Positions 50,986 through 58,538 of a DNA stretch of 64,000 nt are shown here, piece after piece. The notes under the pieces were generated by a model. It was not told where the DNA came from. It ran no database searches and saw only the letters and a program-made list of their open reading frames with translations. The first letter of the stretch is position 1. Each line of letters starts with the position of its first letter. The DNA is taken from positions 62,001 to 126,000 of the forward strand of contig JAXLYO010000005.1 of assembly GCA_046351415.1 (NCBI GenBank). The letters are read 5' to 3'. This stretch comes from JABFRG01 sp046351415. GTDB taxonomy: Bacteria; Myxococcota_A; Polyangia; Polyangiales; Polyangiaceae. The position numbers and the translations under genes are program-made.

Positions 50986-52503
50986 TCACTCGCCAGGTGC
51001 GAAGAGAATCGGGTAGGTCACGGTCACGACGCCACCTTCGGGCTGCGGGAAGGAGAGGCCGTAGAAGCTTCGGTTGACGCACGAGACCACGCCGCGATCG
51101 GGGATGTCCGAGCCTCCATCGCTGACCGCGCTGACTGCGCCGGTGCGATCGATGACGAACTTCGTTGCGACACGACCGGAGAGCGAGGGATTCGTCCGAA
51201 GCGCGCTTTCGTAACAGTTGCGGAACCGTCCGAAATTCGCACGAACGATGCGCTGGATGACCTCCGGAGGGATGTGGCCACCACCGATGGTCTCACCGAG
51301 CGGTCGCGCACTCGGTCCTTTGGGAACGTGGTTCCCCTTGAGACCATTTCCTCCGCGCCCCCACCCTCCAGGGCCGTTGCCGACGCCGACGCAGTTGCCG
51401 CCGGGTGTGCAATGCCCAAGGCCGGGCCCCATGACGCCTTCTTTGCCGATACCGATGCCGACACCGTTGCCGCCTCCGCCTTCGTCGGCACCGAGGAGTC
51501 CGAGGCCGCCGAGACCTGGGGCGTCGCCGATGTTTGCTGCCCACATGTTTCCGTTGGCGCTCGTCGAGTCTTTACCTTGTGCGACGTCGGGGGCCCATGG
51601 GGAGGTGGGCGCGTTCATGTCGGAGAGGTTGCTCGACGACACGAGGCCGACCATGCCGAACTGAGCGGCCTGCTGGAGGAGCTCCTTGCGAGAGAGCGCG
51701 GGATTCGGATTGTCCGGCGGACCTTGCTTCGCCCAACGTCCTTCGCCGCTCTTGGCCGTCGTGCTGCCGATCTTGCCTTCGGCTCCCTTCGCGCGCTCCC
51801 CCTCTTGTCCACCCGAAGGAGAGCCATCAGAAGCGCCCGCTGTTTTGTCCTGCTCCGTCTCGTGTGCGGCGCTCGCATTGAGGTACTTCTGCATCATCAA
51901 GATCTGGTCGCGGTTCTGTTCTTCCGCATCATCCACCCCCATCTTCGGCATGAAGAACGCCAGAGAGCCGATGACACCGGCGTGCATCACGAGCGAGAAG
52001 CCAACGTGCTTGTAGACCGCGTTCGCGAGGCTCGCGAGGACGCCTCGGTCGACCTTCTTTCCGGCCGCCACTGCGCGCATCCGAACGATGATGTCACCGT
52101 GGAGTGTGAGGACGGCTTCGGCGCGCGGCGCGAGATTCCATGCGCCTTGCATACTTTCTGTCCGACCATCGTCATGACTCACGACGAGCTTGGCCCCGGG
52201 AGGCACACTCACTTGCATCGCCGAGCCCATGCCCGAAACGAGCTCCACACGGCTCTGCCCGAGCACTTCGGTTGGCAGCAAGAAGTCGCCACCCTCGCCC
52301 ACCGTGAAGGCGCGCGGAGGAGAGAGGTGCACCGAGTGCAGCACGTTGTCTCCCCAGGAGATCGTCACCTCGAGGGCTTCCAGCTGAGCGTCTTCGACTT
52401 CACTCGCATGCGGCGCCGGTGCTTGCGGAACGAGCGCATAGGACGTGCGTCCTTTGCCGCTAGGAGCGAAGGTGGGAGCGAGCGAAAAGGAATGCGTTGC
52501 CAT
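50986..52503 (-). CDS. AgmX/PglI C-terminal domain protein
   Basis: 505 aa from the ATG at 52503. An N-terminal small domain (about 35-150: LEVTISWGDNVLHSVHLSPP, RAFTVGEGGDFLLP) resembles the FHA-like start of similar proteins. One membrane helix (about 172-190: GFSLVMHAGVIGSLAFFMP) is followed by a polar, Gly-rich low-complexity region (about 210-420: GADEGGGGNGVGIGIGKEGV). The C-terminal AgmX/PglI domain (about 425-505: PPEVIQRIVRANFGRFRNC, YESALRTNPSLSGRVATKFV) ends near TVTYPILFAPGE. Family knowledge: AgmX is linked to adventurous gliding motility in myxobacteria. A role in an energised envelope complex is inferred. Confidence 0.85.
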   Translation of the reverse strand: MATHSFSLAPTFAPSGKGRTSYALVPQAPAPHASEVEDAQLEALEVTISWGDNVLHSVHLSPPRAFTVGEGGDFLLPTEVLGQSRVELVSGMGSAMQVSVPPGAKLVVSHDDGRTESMQGAWNLAPRAEAVLTLHGDIIVRMRAVAAGKKVDRGVLASLANAVYKHVGFSLVMHAGVIGSLAFFMPKMGVDDAEEQNRDQILMMQKYLNASAAHETEQDKTAGASDGSPSGGQEGERAKGAEGKIGSTTAKSGEGRWAKQGPPDNPNPALSRKELLQQAAQFGMVGLVSSSNLSDMNAPTSPWAPDVAQGKDSTSANGNMWAANIGDAPGLGGLGLLGADEGGGGNGVGIGIGKEGVMGPGLGHCTPGGNCVGVGNGPGGWGRGGNGLKGNHVPKGPSARPLGETIGGGHIPPEVIQRIVRANFGRFRNCYESALRTNPSLSGRVATKFVIDRTGAVSAVSDGGSDIPDRGVVSCVNRSFYGLSFPQPEGGVVTVTYPILFAPGE

Positions 52504-52709
52504 GGACGAATCTCTGTTCTCGTGTGCCTTCACGCACACGTATCGAGGCATGGACGCAGAAGTGCGTCCGGTTTGGGGCAAACGCGTCGCGAATCGCGCG
52601 CACTCGCCCGAGTGGGTGTTCCGTGCAAACGCGCCGGGGTCATTCCCCGCGCGCTCGTCGGTAACGGAAGATAGGACAGAGCGCTCGCCCGGTTGTTCCC
52701 GGCGACCGC

Positions 52710-52740
52710 AAAAAAAAACGAAGAGGGGTGAGGAGCCTCG
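52710..52740 (-). terminator. Possible terminator with T9 tract after the FGE-like gene
   Basis: On the minus strand, past the stop at 52748, CGAGG-CTCCTCACC-CCTCTTCG can fold imperfectly (one bulged base) and is followed by nine T (plus strand A9 at 52710-52718). The stem is weak, so the call is tentative. The rest of the 244-base gap up to 52503 shows nothing recognisable. Confidence 0.4.
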
Positions 52741-52747
52741 AAGGTCC

Positions 52748-53935
52748 TTAGGGTCGCTGCTCTTCCGTCACACCGATGCGTCCGTACATGTATTCGAAAT
52801 CACGAGCGAAAGTTCCGCGTGTATCGACGCTACGGGCACGAAGTGATCGGGGTGCATCCTCTTTGTGGACGAGGTCGGCGAGGCGATTGCCGGTCGCGAA
52901 CTGTGCGAGAAGCGACGCTTTGCCATCGAGGACACGGGCGACGACGACACCACAGTGAGACCACGGGCCCGTGTGCTTTTCGCAGCCCAAGGCGACGAGC
53001 AACTCTTCGCCCGCAACGGGGCGCCAGAACCACGCTCGGAGGAATTCGTACTCGGAGGCTTGCGTCTCGCGCGAGCCCCACAAGTTGGTGCTGACGTCGG
53101 CGAGCGGCGCCGTGACGGCCGTGACGTCTTTGAGGCGTTCGAAGGTCGGCAGCGGACGGATGTCGAGGTCGACGGAAGCTTCGTTTCTCGTGCCTGCGCA
53201 GCACCGGAAGCCCACGGTCGTATCGCGCGAAGCCGGCACGCGTGCGAGCGCATTCGAGCAACGGCCCACGAGTTCACCGGCGCGGGCGTTACCGCCGCGA
53301 AGAACACCGAGGCCGGTCTCGTTGTGCTTGCGGGCCCAAGCGCTGTCGGTCCACTCGGAAACGCCGCCGTGCATGTCGAAGACACCAAAGGCGCTCTTGC
53401 ACGCCGCGCGCTCACCGTTGGGGCGCTTCGATGCGCGCTCAGGGGACATGCCCGTTCCGCACACACCGCTGCGGTACGTCATGCCGTACTCGAAGGTCGT
53501 GTTGTCAGGGCCTTTGCAAGCGCGCTCCCATTCGAGTTCGGTGCAGAGGCGCTTTCCTTTGGACGCGCACGCTTTCGCCGCTTCGTCGCGGGTGACGTTG
53601 GTCGTGGGAATCGAGCCAGGCTCGTTCGGGAACGGATACAGATCGATGTAGAATCCCTTCATCGGCATCGCCGTGCCCGGGAGTTCTTCGTCGGCTACGC
53701 GCGGTGCGACTTGCGGTGCCGTTCCAGCGCGGAGTGTGCCGTCGGGAATCCAGACCATGCCTGGTCTCGCCGTGAGCGACATCGTGGCCGGCGGGCGTGC
53801 TGCCGTCGCGACCGAGACATCCGGGGTCGGCCCGGCTTCTTCGCGGCGGCTACGGCACCCCGTTCCGAGGACGAGCGTGGCGAGCGCGAGCGTCGGCGCA
53901 GTGATCGAAAGCGCGTGACGGAGAGTGGCCTTCAT
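52748..53935 (-). CDS. Lipoprotein with formylglycine-enzyme-like (SUMF1) domain and extra C-terminal domain
   Basis: 395 aa. Lipobox in LALATLVLGTGCRSRREE (Cys near 27). The FGE/sulfatase-modifying domain runs about 55-250: RPGMVWIPDGTLRAG, PMKGFYIDLYPFPN, TRDEAAKACASKGKRLC, TELEWERACKG, FGVFDMHGGVSEWTDSAW and TTVGFRCCAGT. These are the usual core motifs, but the classical active-site Cys pair is not obvious. A further 130-residue C-terminal region (FLRAWFWRPVAGEELLVALG, CEKHTGPWSHCGVVVA) is unknown. It overlaps the NtrC-type regulator stop by ATGA, so the two are coupled. It may recognise a ligand for signalling rather than modify a sulfatase. Confidence 0.78.
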   Translation of the reverse strand: MKATLRHALSITAPTLALATLVLGTGCRSRREEAGPTPDVSVATAARPPATMSLTARPGMVWIPDGTLRAGTAPQVAPRVADEELPGTAMPMKGFYIDLYPFPNEPGSIPTTNVTRDEAAKACASKGKRLCTELEWERACKGPDNTTFEYGMTYRSGVCGTGMSPERASKRPNGERAACKSAFGVFDMHGGVSEWTDSAWARKHNETGLGVLRGGNARAGELVGRCSNALARVPASRDTTVGFRCCAGTRNEASVDLDIRPLPTFERLKDVTAVTAPLADVSTNLWGSRETQASEYEFLRAWFWRPVAGEELLVALGCEKHTGPWSHCGVVVARVLDGKASLLAQFATGNRLADLVHKEDAPRSLRARSVDTRGTFARDFEYMYGRIGVTEEQRP

Positions 53936-55389
53936 GAGGGCTCTCCCTCGCCTTCGGGTCGCTCACCATTGCCGCCGAGGTCATGCGCCTCGCGAAGACC
54001 GAGCTCCTTCATCTTCAATTGGAGCCCCTTGCGCGAGATCTTGAGCAAGCGCGCCGCATGCGTCACGTTGCCGCTCGTCTGCGAAAGTGCGCGGCTCACG
54101 AGGTCGCGCTCGAGACGGCTCATGGCGAGCTTCACGTGCTCCTTCAGGCCCGAATCGCTCGGTAGGCTGGTGGCCGCGGGAAGCGGTGTATCGTTCGGAG
54201 AGCGGGGCATGTCGGAAGCGCGCACTTCGGCCGGAAGGTCGGCCGCGCGGATGCTTTCCCCGTCGCAGAACAATACCGCGCGCTCGACGACGTTCTCGAG
54301 TTCGCGGATGTTGCCTGGCCATGCATGCTTGGTCAGTTGTTGCATCGCGTCTGCGTCGCAACCGTGCACCTGCTTCTTCAGGCGGTCGTTGAACTTCGTG
54401 AGAAAGTGCTCGACGAGCAGAGGGATGTCCGTGGAACGCTCACGGAGCGCCGGAAGACGAATCGGGACGACGTTGAGACGATAGAAGAGGTCTTCGCGGA
54501 ACGTCCCTGCGGCAATCAGCTTCTTCAGGTCGCGGTTCGTCGCGGCGACGAGGCGAACGTCGACATGCATCGTCTTGATGCCGCCCACGCGCTCGAACTC
54601 GCTCTCTTGAAGCGCTCGAAGGAGCTTCACCTGCATTTCGACCGGGATTTCACCGATTTCGTCGAGGAAGAGCGTGCCACCATTCGCGAGTTCGAAGCGC
54701 CCGGGCTTCGATGAAACGGCGCCCGTGAACGCTCCGCGCTCGTAACCGAAGAGTTCGCTCTCGATGAGCTCTTTCGGGATAGCCGCGCAGTTGACCTTGA
54801 TGAAGGGCTTGTCGCGCCGCGCGGAGTGATCGTGCAGGGCGCGCGCAACCAGCTCTTTGCCCGTGCCGCTTTCGCCCGTGATGAGCACGGTCGTCGGCGT
54901 ATCGGCGACGCGCTCGAGCACGGTGTAGAGGTCGGCCAACTGAGGCGACGAGCCGATGATGCCGAAGCGCGCGCCGGAGGTCGTCGCAGGCTCCGTGGCA
55001 TCGAGTTCGCCGAGCTGACGCGTCATGAGCGCCTTCGCAACGACCTGGCGCACTTCGTCTTTGTCGAAGGGCTTCGTCAGGTAGTCGAATGCGCCCGTCT
55101 TCAAAGCCTCGACGGCGGTATCGACCGTACCGTGGGCGGTGATGAGGATGACCGGGAGCCCCGGCGCCTCGCGGAGGGCCTCGCGAAGCAGCTCCATGCC
55201 GTCGACCTTGGGCATCTTGAGGTCGGTCACCACGAGGTCGATGTGATTTTCCCGCAGCAGCGAAAGCCCTTCCGCTCCGTCTTCGGCGGTCATCACGTCG
55301 TAGCCGTCACGAGACAGCTGCGCGGCCAGAATTTTGCGCAGGTTCGGCTCGTCGTCGACGATGAGAACCTGTTTCTTTTCCGGAAGCAT
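53932..55389 (-). CDS. NtrC-family sigma-54 response regulator
   Basis: 485 aa from the ATG at 55389; the frame runs to 55515 with no better start. Receiver (about 5-120): VLIVDDEPNLRKILAAQL, LVVTDLKMPKVDGMELL, ITAHGTVDTAV and LTKPFDKDEV. AAA+ domain (about 150-380): GESGTGKELVARALHDHS (Walker A), ELFGYERGAFTGAVSSKPGR with GAFTGA, which contacts sigma-54, and GGTLFLDEIGEI (Walker B). HAWPGNIRELENVVERAV leads to a Fis-type HTH (NVTHAARLLKISRKGLQLKM). It activates sigma-54 promoters when phosphorylated. No kinase is adjacent. It is coupled to the FGE-like lipoprotein and divergent from the EGF/LamG gene. Confidence 0.93.
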   Translation of the reverse strand: MLPEKKQVLIVDDEPNLRKILAAQLSRDGYDVMTAEDGAEGLSLLRENHIDLVVTDLKMPKVDGMELLREALREAPGLPVILITAHGTVDTAVEALKTGAFDYLTKPFDKDEVRQVVAKALMTRQLGELDATEPATTSGARFGIIGSSPQLADLYTVLERVADTPTTVLITGESGTGKELVARALHDHSARRDKPFIKVNCAAIPKELIESELFGYERGAFTGAVSSKPGRFELANGGTLFLDEIGEIPVEMQVKLLRALQESEFERVGGIKTMHVDVRLVAATNRDLKKLIAAGTFREDLFYRLNVVPIRLPALRERSTDIPLLVEHFLTKFNDRLKKQVHGCDADAMQQLTKHAWPGNIRELENVVERAVLFCDGESIRAADLPAEVRASDMPRSPNDTPLPAATSLPSDSGLKEHVKLAMSRLERDLVSRALSQTSGNVTHAARLLKISRKGLQLKMKELGLREAHDLGGNGERPEGEGEPS

Positions 55390-55488
55390 GAGCCGCGGGA
55401 CTCTAGCACGCCCACGGCGACCCGGATCTCGAAACGCGCTCCCAGTATAAACCCTCGGAATCCAAAGAAAATACACTGGCCCGCGGTC

Positions 55489-55510
55489 GCATTTTGGTCC
55501 CCCAAAACGC
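55489..55510. promoter_or_regulatory. 22-bp inverted repeat between divergent regulator and EGF genes
   Basis: GCATTTTGG-TCCC-CCAAAACGC: GC, one mismatch pair, then TTTTGG/CCAAAA around a 4-base centre. It lies 45 bases before the EGF/LamG start and 100 bases from the regulator start. It could be an operator or activator site for the regulator encoded next door. No alternative structural role is evident. Confidence 0.35.
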
Positions 55511-55554
55511 CACAACTTTGTCCCGTTCCAAGCTCCGCTGTTACGTTTGCTCGG

Positions 55555-56928
55555 ATGAAGTACAAAGCCATTCTCCTTTCGGGCTGCGCGTCCGTCGGTG
55601 TCCTCTTCGCTGCCTGTTCATCCGACCCCGCAAGCGGCAACGATGCCGGCGCGAGCGATGGGTCCGTCGTCCAAACCGATACCGGAACGGGGGGCGATGG
55701 CGGCTCGAATCCGTGCGCGACGACGACCTGCGCCGCCGATGCAACGTGCAGCGTGAAGAACGGAGCGGCCGCATGTGAATGCAAGGCCGGGTTTTCTGGC
55801 GACGGCAAGACGTGCACGAAGATCGCCAACTGCGCGGGCAACCCCTGCAAGAACGGCGCAACGTGTACGGATGGCGCGACGGGCTACACCTGCAAGTGCG
55901 CCGCTGGCTTCTCCGGAACGAACTGCGAGACCAACATCGACGAGTGCGCCCCGAATCCGTGCAAGAACGGCGGCACCTGCGCCGACGGCGTCGGCAAGTT
56001 CACCTGCACGTGCCCAGCAGGGTTCTCCGGCAACACGTGCGAGACCAACATCGACGAGTGCGCCCCGAATCCGTGCAAGAACGGCGGCACCTGCGCGGAT
56101 GGCGTGAACAAGTTCACGTGTACTTGTGCGGCGGGCTTCTCAGGCACGACCTGCGACACGAACATCGACGAGTGCAATCCCAACCCGTGCATGAACGGCG
56201 GTACCTGCGCCGACGGCGTGAACCAATTCACGTGTACGTGCATCAACGGCTTCAGCGGTACGAAGTGTGACGTTGCACCGTATCCGACCACCAATTTGAT
56301 GGCGTACTGGAACTTCGAGCAAGCCCAGGGCACTGTCACGGACCAATCGCAGAACGGCAACAACGCGGTCAACGTCACGGCCACGCGCGACAATGGCCGC
56401 CTCGGTTTCGGTTACACGTTCGCGGGCGCTCAGTGCATCAGCTTCGCCAACAGCGCTTCCCTCAACATGGGCGGTAAGGCTGGCTTTACTGGCATGCTTT
56501 GGGAGAAGTACACGATCCCCGGCGGCGGTGGCGGCATCTTCTTCAATCAAGAGAACACCTACGAACTCGCCATTTCCCAAGCCGGCGCGAACATCCTGAG
56601 CGACGCGATTCCCTACCCTGCCGGCTGGGTATGGCGCGGCACGAAGGCGCTCACGGTCAATACCTGGCAGCACGTCGCTCTCACGTGGGACGGCGCGACC
56701 ACCAAGCACTACGTGGACGGCGCGCTCGTCTACACGCAGGCGCAAGGTGGCACACTGTCGAACAATGCCGGCGCTGGCTTCGGCATCGGCTGTCGCAACG
56801 TTGCAGCGAACGGCAGCATCGGCGCGATTGGCCAGTTGTTCACGGGCACCATCGACGAGATGTTCATCTACGATCGTGCGCTGACGGACCAGGAAATCGC
56901 GACGTACTACAACGCTACGAAGCCCTGA
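55555..56928 (+). CDS. Lipoprotein with five EGF-like modules and a LamG-type domain
   Basis: 457 aa. Lipoprotein signal with GCASVGVLFAACSSD (Cys near 21) and an Asp/Gly/Thr linker. Five EGF-like modules (about 50-240) follow. Modules 3-5 begin NIDECAPNPCKNGGTC (NPNPCMNGGTC in the last), the calcium-binding EGF consensus; each also has CADGVxxFTCTC, matching the Asp/Asn hydroxylation pattern, and CKNGGTC, the O-fucose pattern. A concanavalin/LamG domain (about 245-455) has LMAYWNFEQAQGTVTDQSQN, WQHVALTWDGATTKHYVDGA and FTGTIDEMFIYDRALTDQEI. It is a predicted surface adhesin or matrix protein. Modules 3 and 4 share 56 identical starting bases, so their duplication is recent. Confidence 0.9.
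   Translation: MKYKAILLSGCASVGVLFAACSSDPASGNDAGASDGSVVQTDTGTGGDGGSNPCATTTCAADATCSVKNGAAACECKAGFSGDGKTCTKIANCAGNPCKNGATCTDGATGYTCKCAAGFSGTNCETNIDECAPNPCKNGGTCADGVGKFTCTCPAGFSGNTCETNIDECAPNPCKNGGTCADGVNKFTCTCAAGFSGTTCDTNIDECNPNPCMNGGTCADGVNQFTCTCINGFSGTKCDVAPYPTTNLMAYWNFEQAQGTVTDQSQNGNNAVNVTATRDNGRLGFGYTFAGAQCISFANSASLNMGGKAGFTGMLWEKYTIPGGGGGIFFNQENTYELAISQAGANILSDAIPYPAGWVWRGTKALTVNTWQHVALTWDGATTKHYVDGALVYTQAQGGTLSNNAGAGFGIGCRNVAANGSIGAIGQLFTGTIDEMFIYDRALTDQEIATYYNATKP
55927..56268 (+). repeat. Three 114-bp in-frame EGF repeat units
   Basis: Units at 55927-56040, 56041-56154 and 56155-56268 encode EGF modules 3-5. Units 1 and 2 are identical over their first 56 bases and diverge mostly at third positions after that. 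Unit 3 is more divergent. Period 114 bases preserves the frame, so copy number could vary by recombination without disrupting the protein. Confidence 0.9.
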
Positions 56929-56951
56929 GCTTCGCCTGGGCGAACACAACG

Positions 56952-56990
56952 AGGGGAGTGCACATGCCGTGCGCTCCCCTTTCTTCTTTT
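56952..56990 (+). terminator. Strong terminator after the EGF/LamG gene
   Basis: AGGGGAG-T-GCAC (from 56952) pairs with GTGC-G-CTCCCCT (to 56980), with a 5-base loop, followed by TTCTTCTTTT (56981-56990). A typical intrinsic terminator 24 bases past the stop. It may also help stop the convergent gene at 57001. Confidence 0.85.
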
Positions 56991-57000
56991 CGCGCAGAGT

Positions 57001-57621
57001 TCAGCGCTCTCCTTTCCGCACGACGAACTGCAGGCTCGTCCACACGTCGTCGACCCGCGCCGTCTTATTGTCGACGAGCCCTGTCCCAAGCAGCGCTTTT
57101 CTCACGAGTGATTCCGGAAACGCGTTGTTTCCTTTGGGATAGAGGATCCAGAGACGCTGTGCGCCTTCGAGCGCCTCCGCAACGCGAACCGCTTTTGCGA
57201 GTTCGCTTTCGGACGTGGCTGCGACGAGCACGACCTGGGTCTTCGCCGTCGGCGCCTTCGATGGGAGCGCGCCCGCGTCACGCACTGCCGCTGCGACGAA
57301 CGCCGGCACCTTCCCAACGAGGGCAACGGAGGTCCCCGCAGCGATGCCGAACTTGTCCGTAAGCGACGGTGGCGTGAGGAACCGTTCGCACCACTTCTTG
57401 GCTTCCTTCTCGCCGAGCGCGAAGTGCGCCTTTCCGAGATTGCACGAAACGACGAGTTCATCGCCCTTGGCGATCATCGTCTGGATGTCTTCGCGCAGCA
57501 GTTTCACGCGAGGCTCGCCTCGAAAGGCGACGAAGCCCTCCTCGAGGAGAGCCTTACCTTCCCGTGAAGCGCCCTTGTCGACCCACGAGAAACGTGCATT
57601 ACACACACATTCGCGTCCCAT
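57001..57621 (-). CDS. Hypothetical protein with DUF3052-like C-terminal half
   Basis: 206 aa. The N-terminal half has two Cys near the start (MGRECVCNARFSWVDKG) and residues ELVVSCNLGKAHFALGEKEA; it is not recognised. The C-terminal half from about 90 resembles DUF3052: FGIAAGTSVALVGKVPAFVA, KTQVVLVAATSESELAKAVR, RLWILYPKGNNAFPESLVRK and KTARVDDVWTSLQFVVRKGE. Cytoplasmic, function unknown. It is convergent with the EGF/LamG gene. Confidence 0.65.
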   Translation of the reverse strand: MGRECVCNARFSWVDKGASREGKALLEEGFVAFRGEPRVKLLREDIQTMIAKGDELVVSCNLGKAHFALGEKEAKKWCERFLTPPSLTDKFGIAAGTSVALVGKVPAFVAAAVRDAGALPSKAPTAKTQVVLVAATSESELAKAVRVAEALEGAQRLWILYPKGNNAFPESLVRKALLGTGLVDNKTARVDDVWTSLQFVVRKGER

Positions 57622-57638
57622 GATTCAGCGATACTCCA

Positions 57639-58385
57639 TTATCGGTAGGCGTCTCGTGGCGCCCCCTCTGCGCCGAGGACCATACCGAGCGTTGCAGACC
57701 TCGCGCGAAAGGCGAGCCACATGAACGACAGGCAGATCACGGCGTGCACCGCCATGCTGACGTTGTTGAACAGAGCAAGGGAAGAGATCGGAAGCCTGGA
57801 AAGCACGACGGTGAAAGCCATGCCACGAAGGAGATTGAACGAGAGTCCCACACAAACGAGGATCGTAGCCACGATGCTCGGGCGCCCCCCCGCGGCGCTC
57901 GTCGCACGACGCAGGAGCACGAGGAGCGCGATCGACGACAGAGCAAAGAGCAAACTGCCAACGAGCGCAGCTCCGCCGTACACAGCGATCGAGCTCGAGT
58001 GCGACACTCCGTGCGACCCGCGACTCAGGAGCGGAGCCGCGCCCACCATGGTGCGCAAGATGGCAAAGCCCAGGTAGACGACGAAGGAAGCGAGCGCAAA
58101 CTGCGCATAGGCCCCCATGCGCCGGAGCGTGAGAACGATGCCTGCCCCTTGAATCGCCACGATGACGATTGTGGAGAACAGAGACGAAAGCGCGAAGTAA
58201 GCGCTGAGGCCTCCCGAGGCAGAGCCTCGTGCCCCGCTCGCGATTTGCGCAACCATGGCACTCGAGACGTGGGGGAGGGTCAGTTCGACGATGTACCCGA
58301 CAAAGACGAGGAGGAGCCCTAGCCCCGTGCGCTTCTGGAGTTCAGGGGTCGTAGGTTGGTGGTGCGGGTCCGGCATCGAGGTCAT
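57639..58385 (-). CDS. Integral membrane protein, about six segments
   Basis: 248 aa. Hydrophobic segments at about 20-45 (GLGLLLVFVGYIVELTLPHV), 60-85, 92-112 (QFALASFVVYLGFAILRTMV), 135-158 (GGAALVGSLLFALSSIALLV), 170-190 and 200-225. A Pro/His-rich N-terminus precedes them. No transport or enzyme motif is seen. The gene reads leftward toward the DUF3052-like gene, 17 bases away, and could share its transcript. Confidence 0.62.
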   Translation of the reverse strand: MTSMPDPHHQPTTPELQKRTGLGLLLVFVGYIVELTLPHVSSAMVAQIASGARGSASGGLSAYFALSSLFSTIVIVAIQGAGIVLTLRRMGAYAQFALASFVVYLGFAILRTMVGAAPLLSRGSHGVSHSSSIAVYGGAALVGSLLFALSSIALLVLLRRATSAAGGRPSIVATILVCVGLSFNLLRGMAFTVVLSRLPISSLALFNNVSMAVHAVICLSFMWLAFRARSATLGMVLGAEGAPRDAYR

Positions 58386-58538
58386 GGTCGGCGGCGCTCG
58401 GCGAAGGCGCCGCCGCCAGTCTCGGTGACCGCGCGGCGCTCGTCGGGAAGCCCCGGTAGGTTACTGTCGGAATCGTCGGTGCGCCACCTCCGCGCGTGCA
58501 AACGCCCGTGACGATCGCGTACAATCTCGGCCCCGATC

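Noticed and set aside
55477..55492. TGGCCCGCGGTCGCA as a sigma-54 promoter for the EGF/LamG gene
   Set aside because: The GG and GC elements are one base short of the required spacing.
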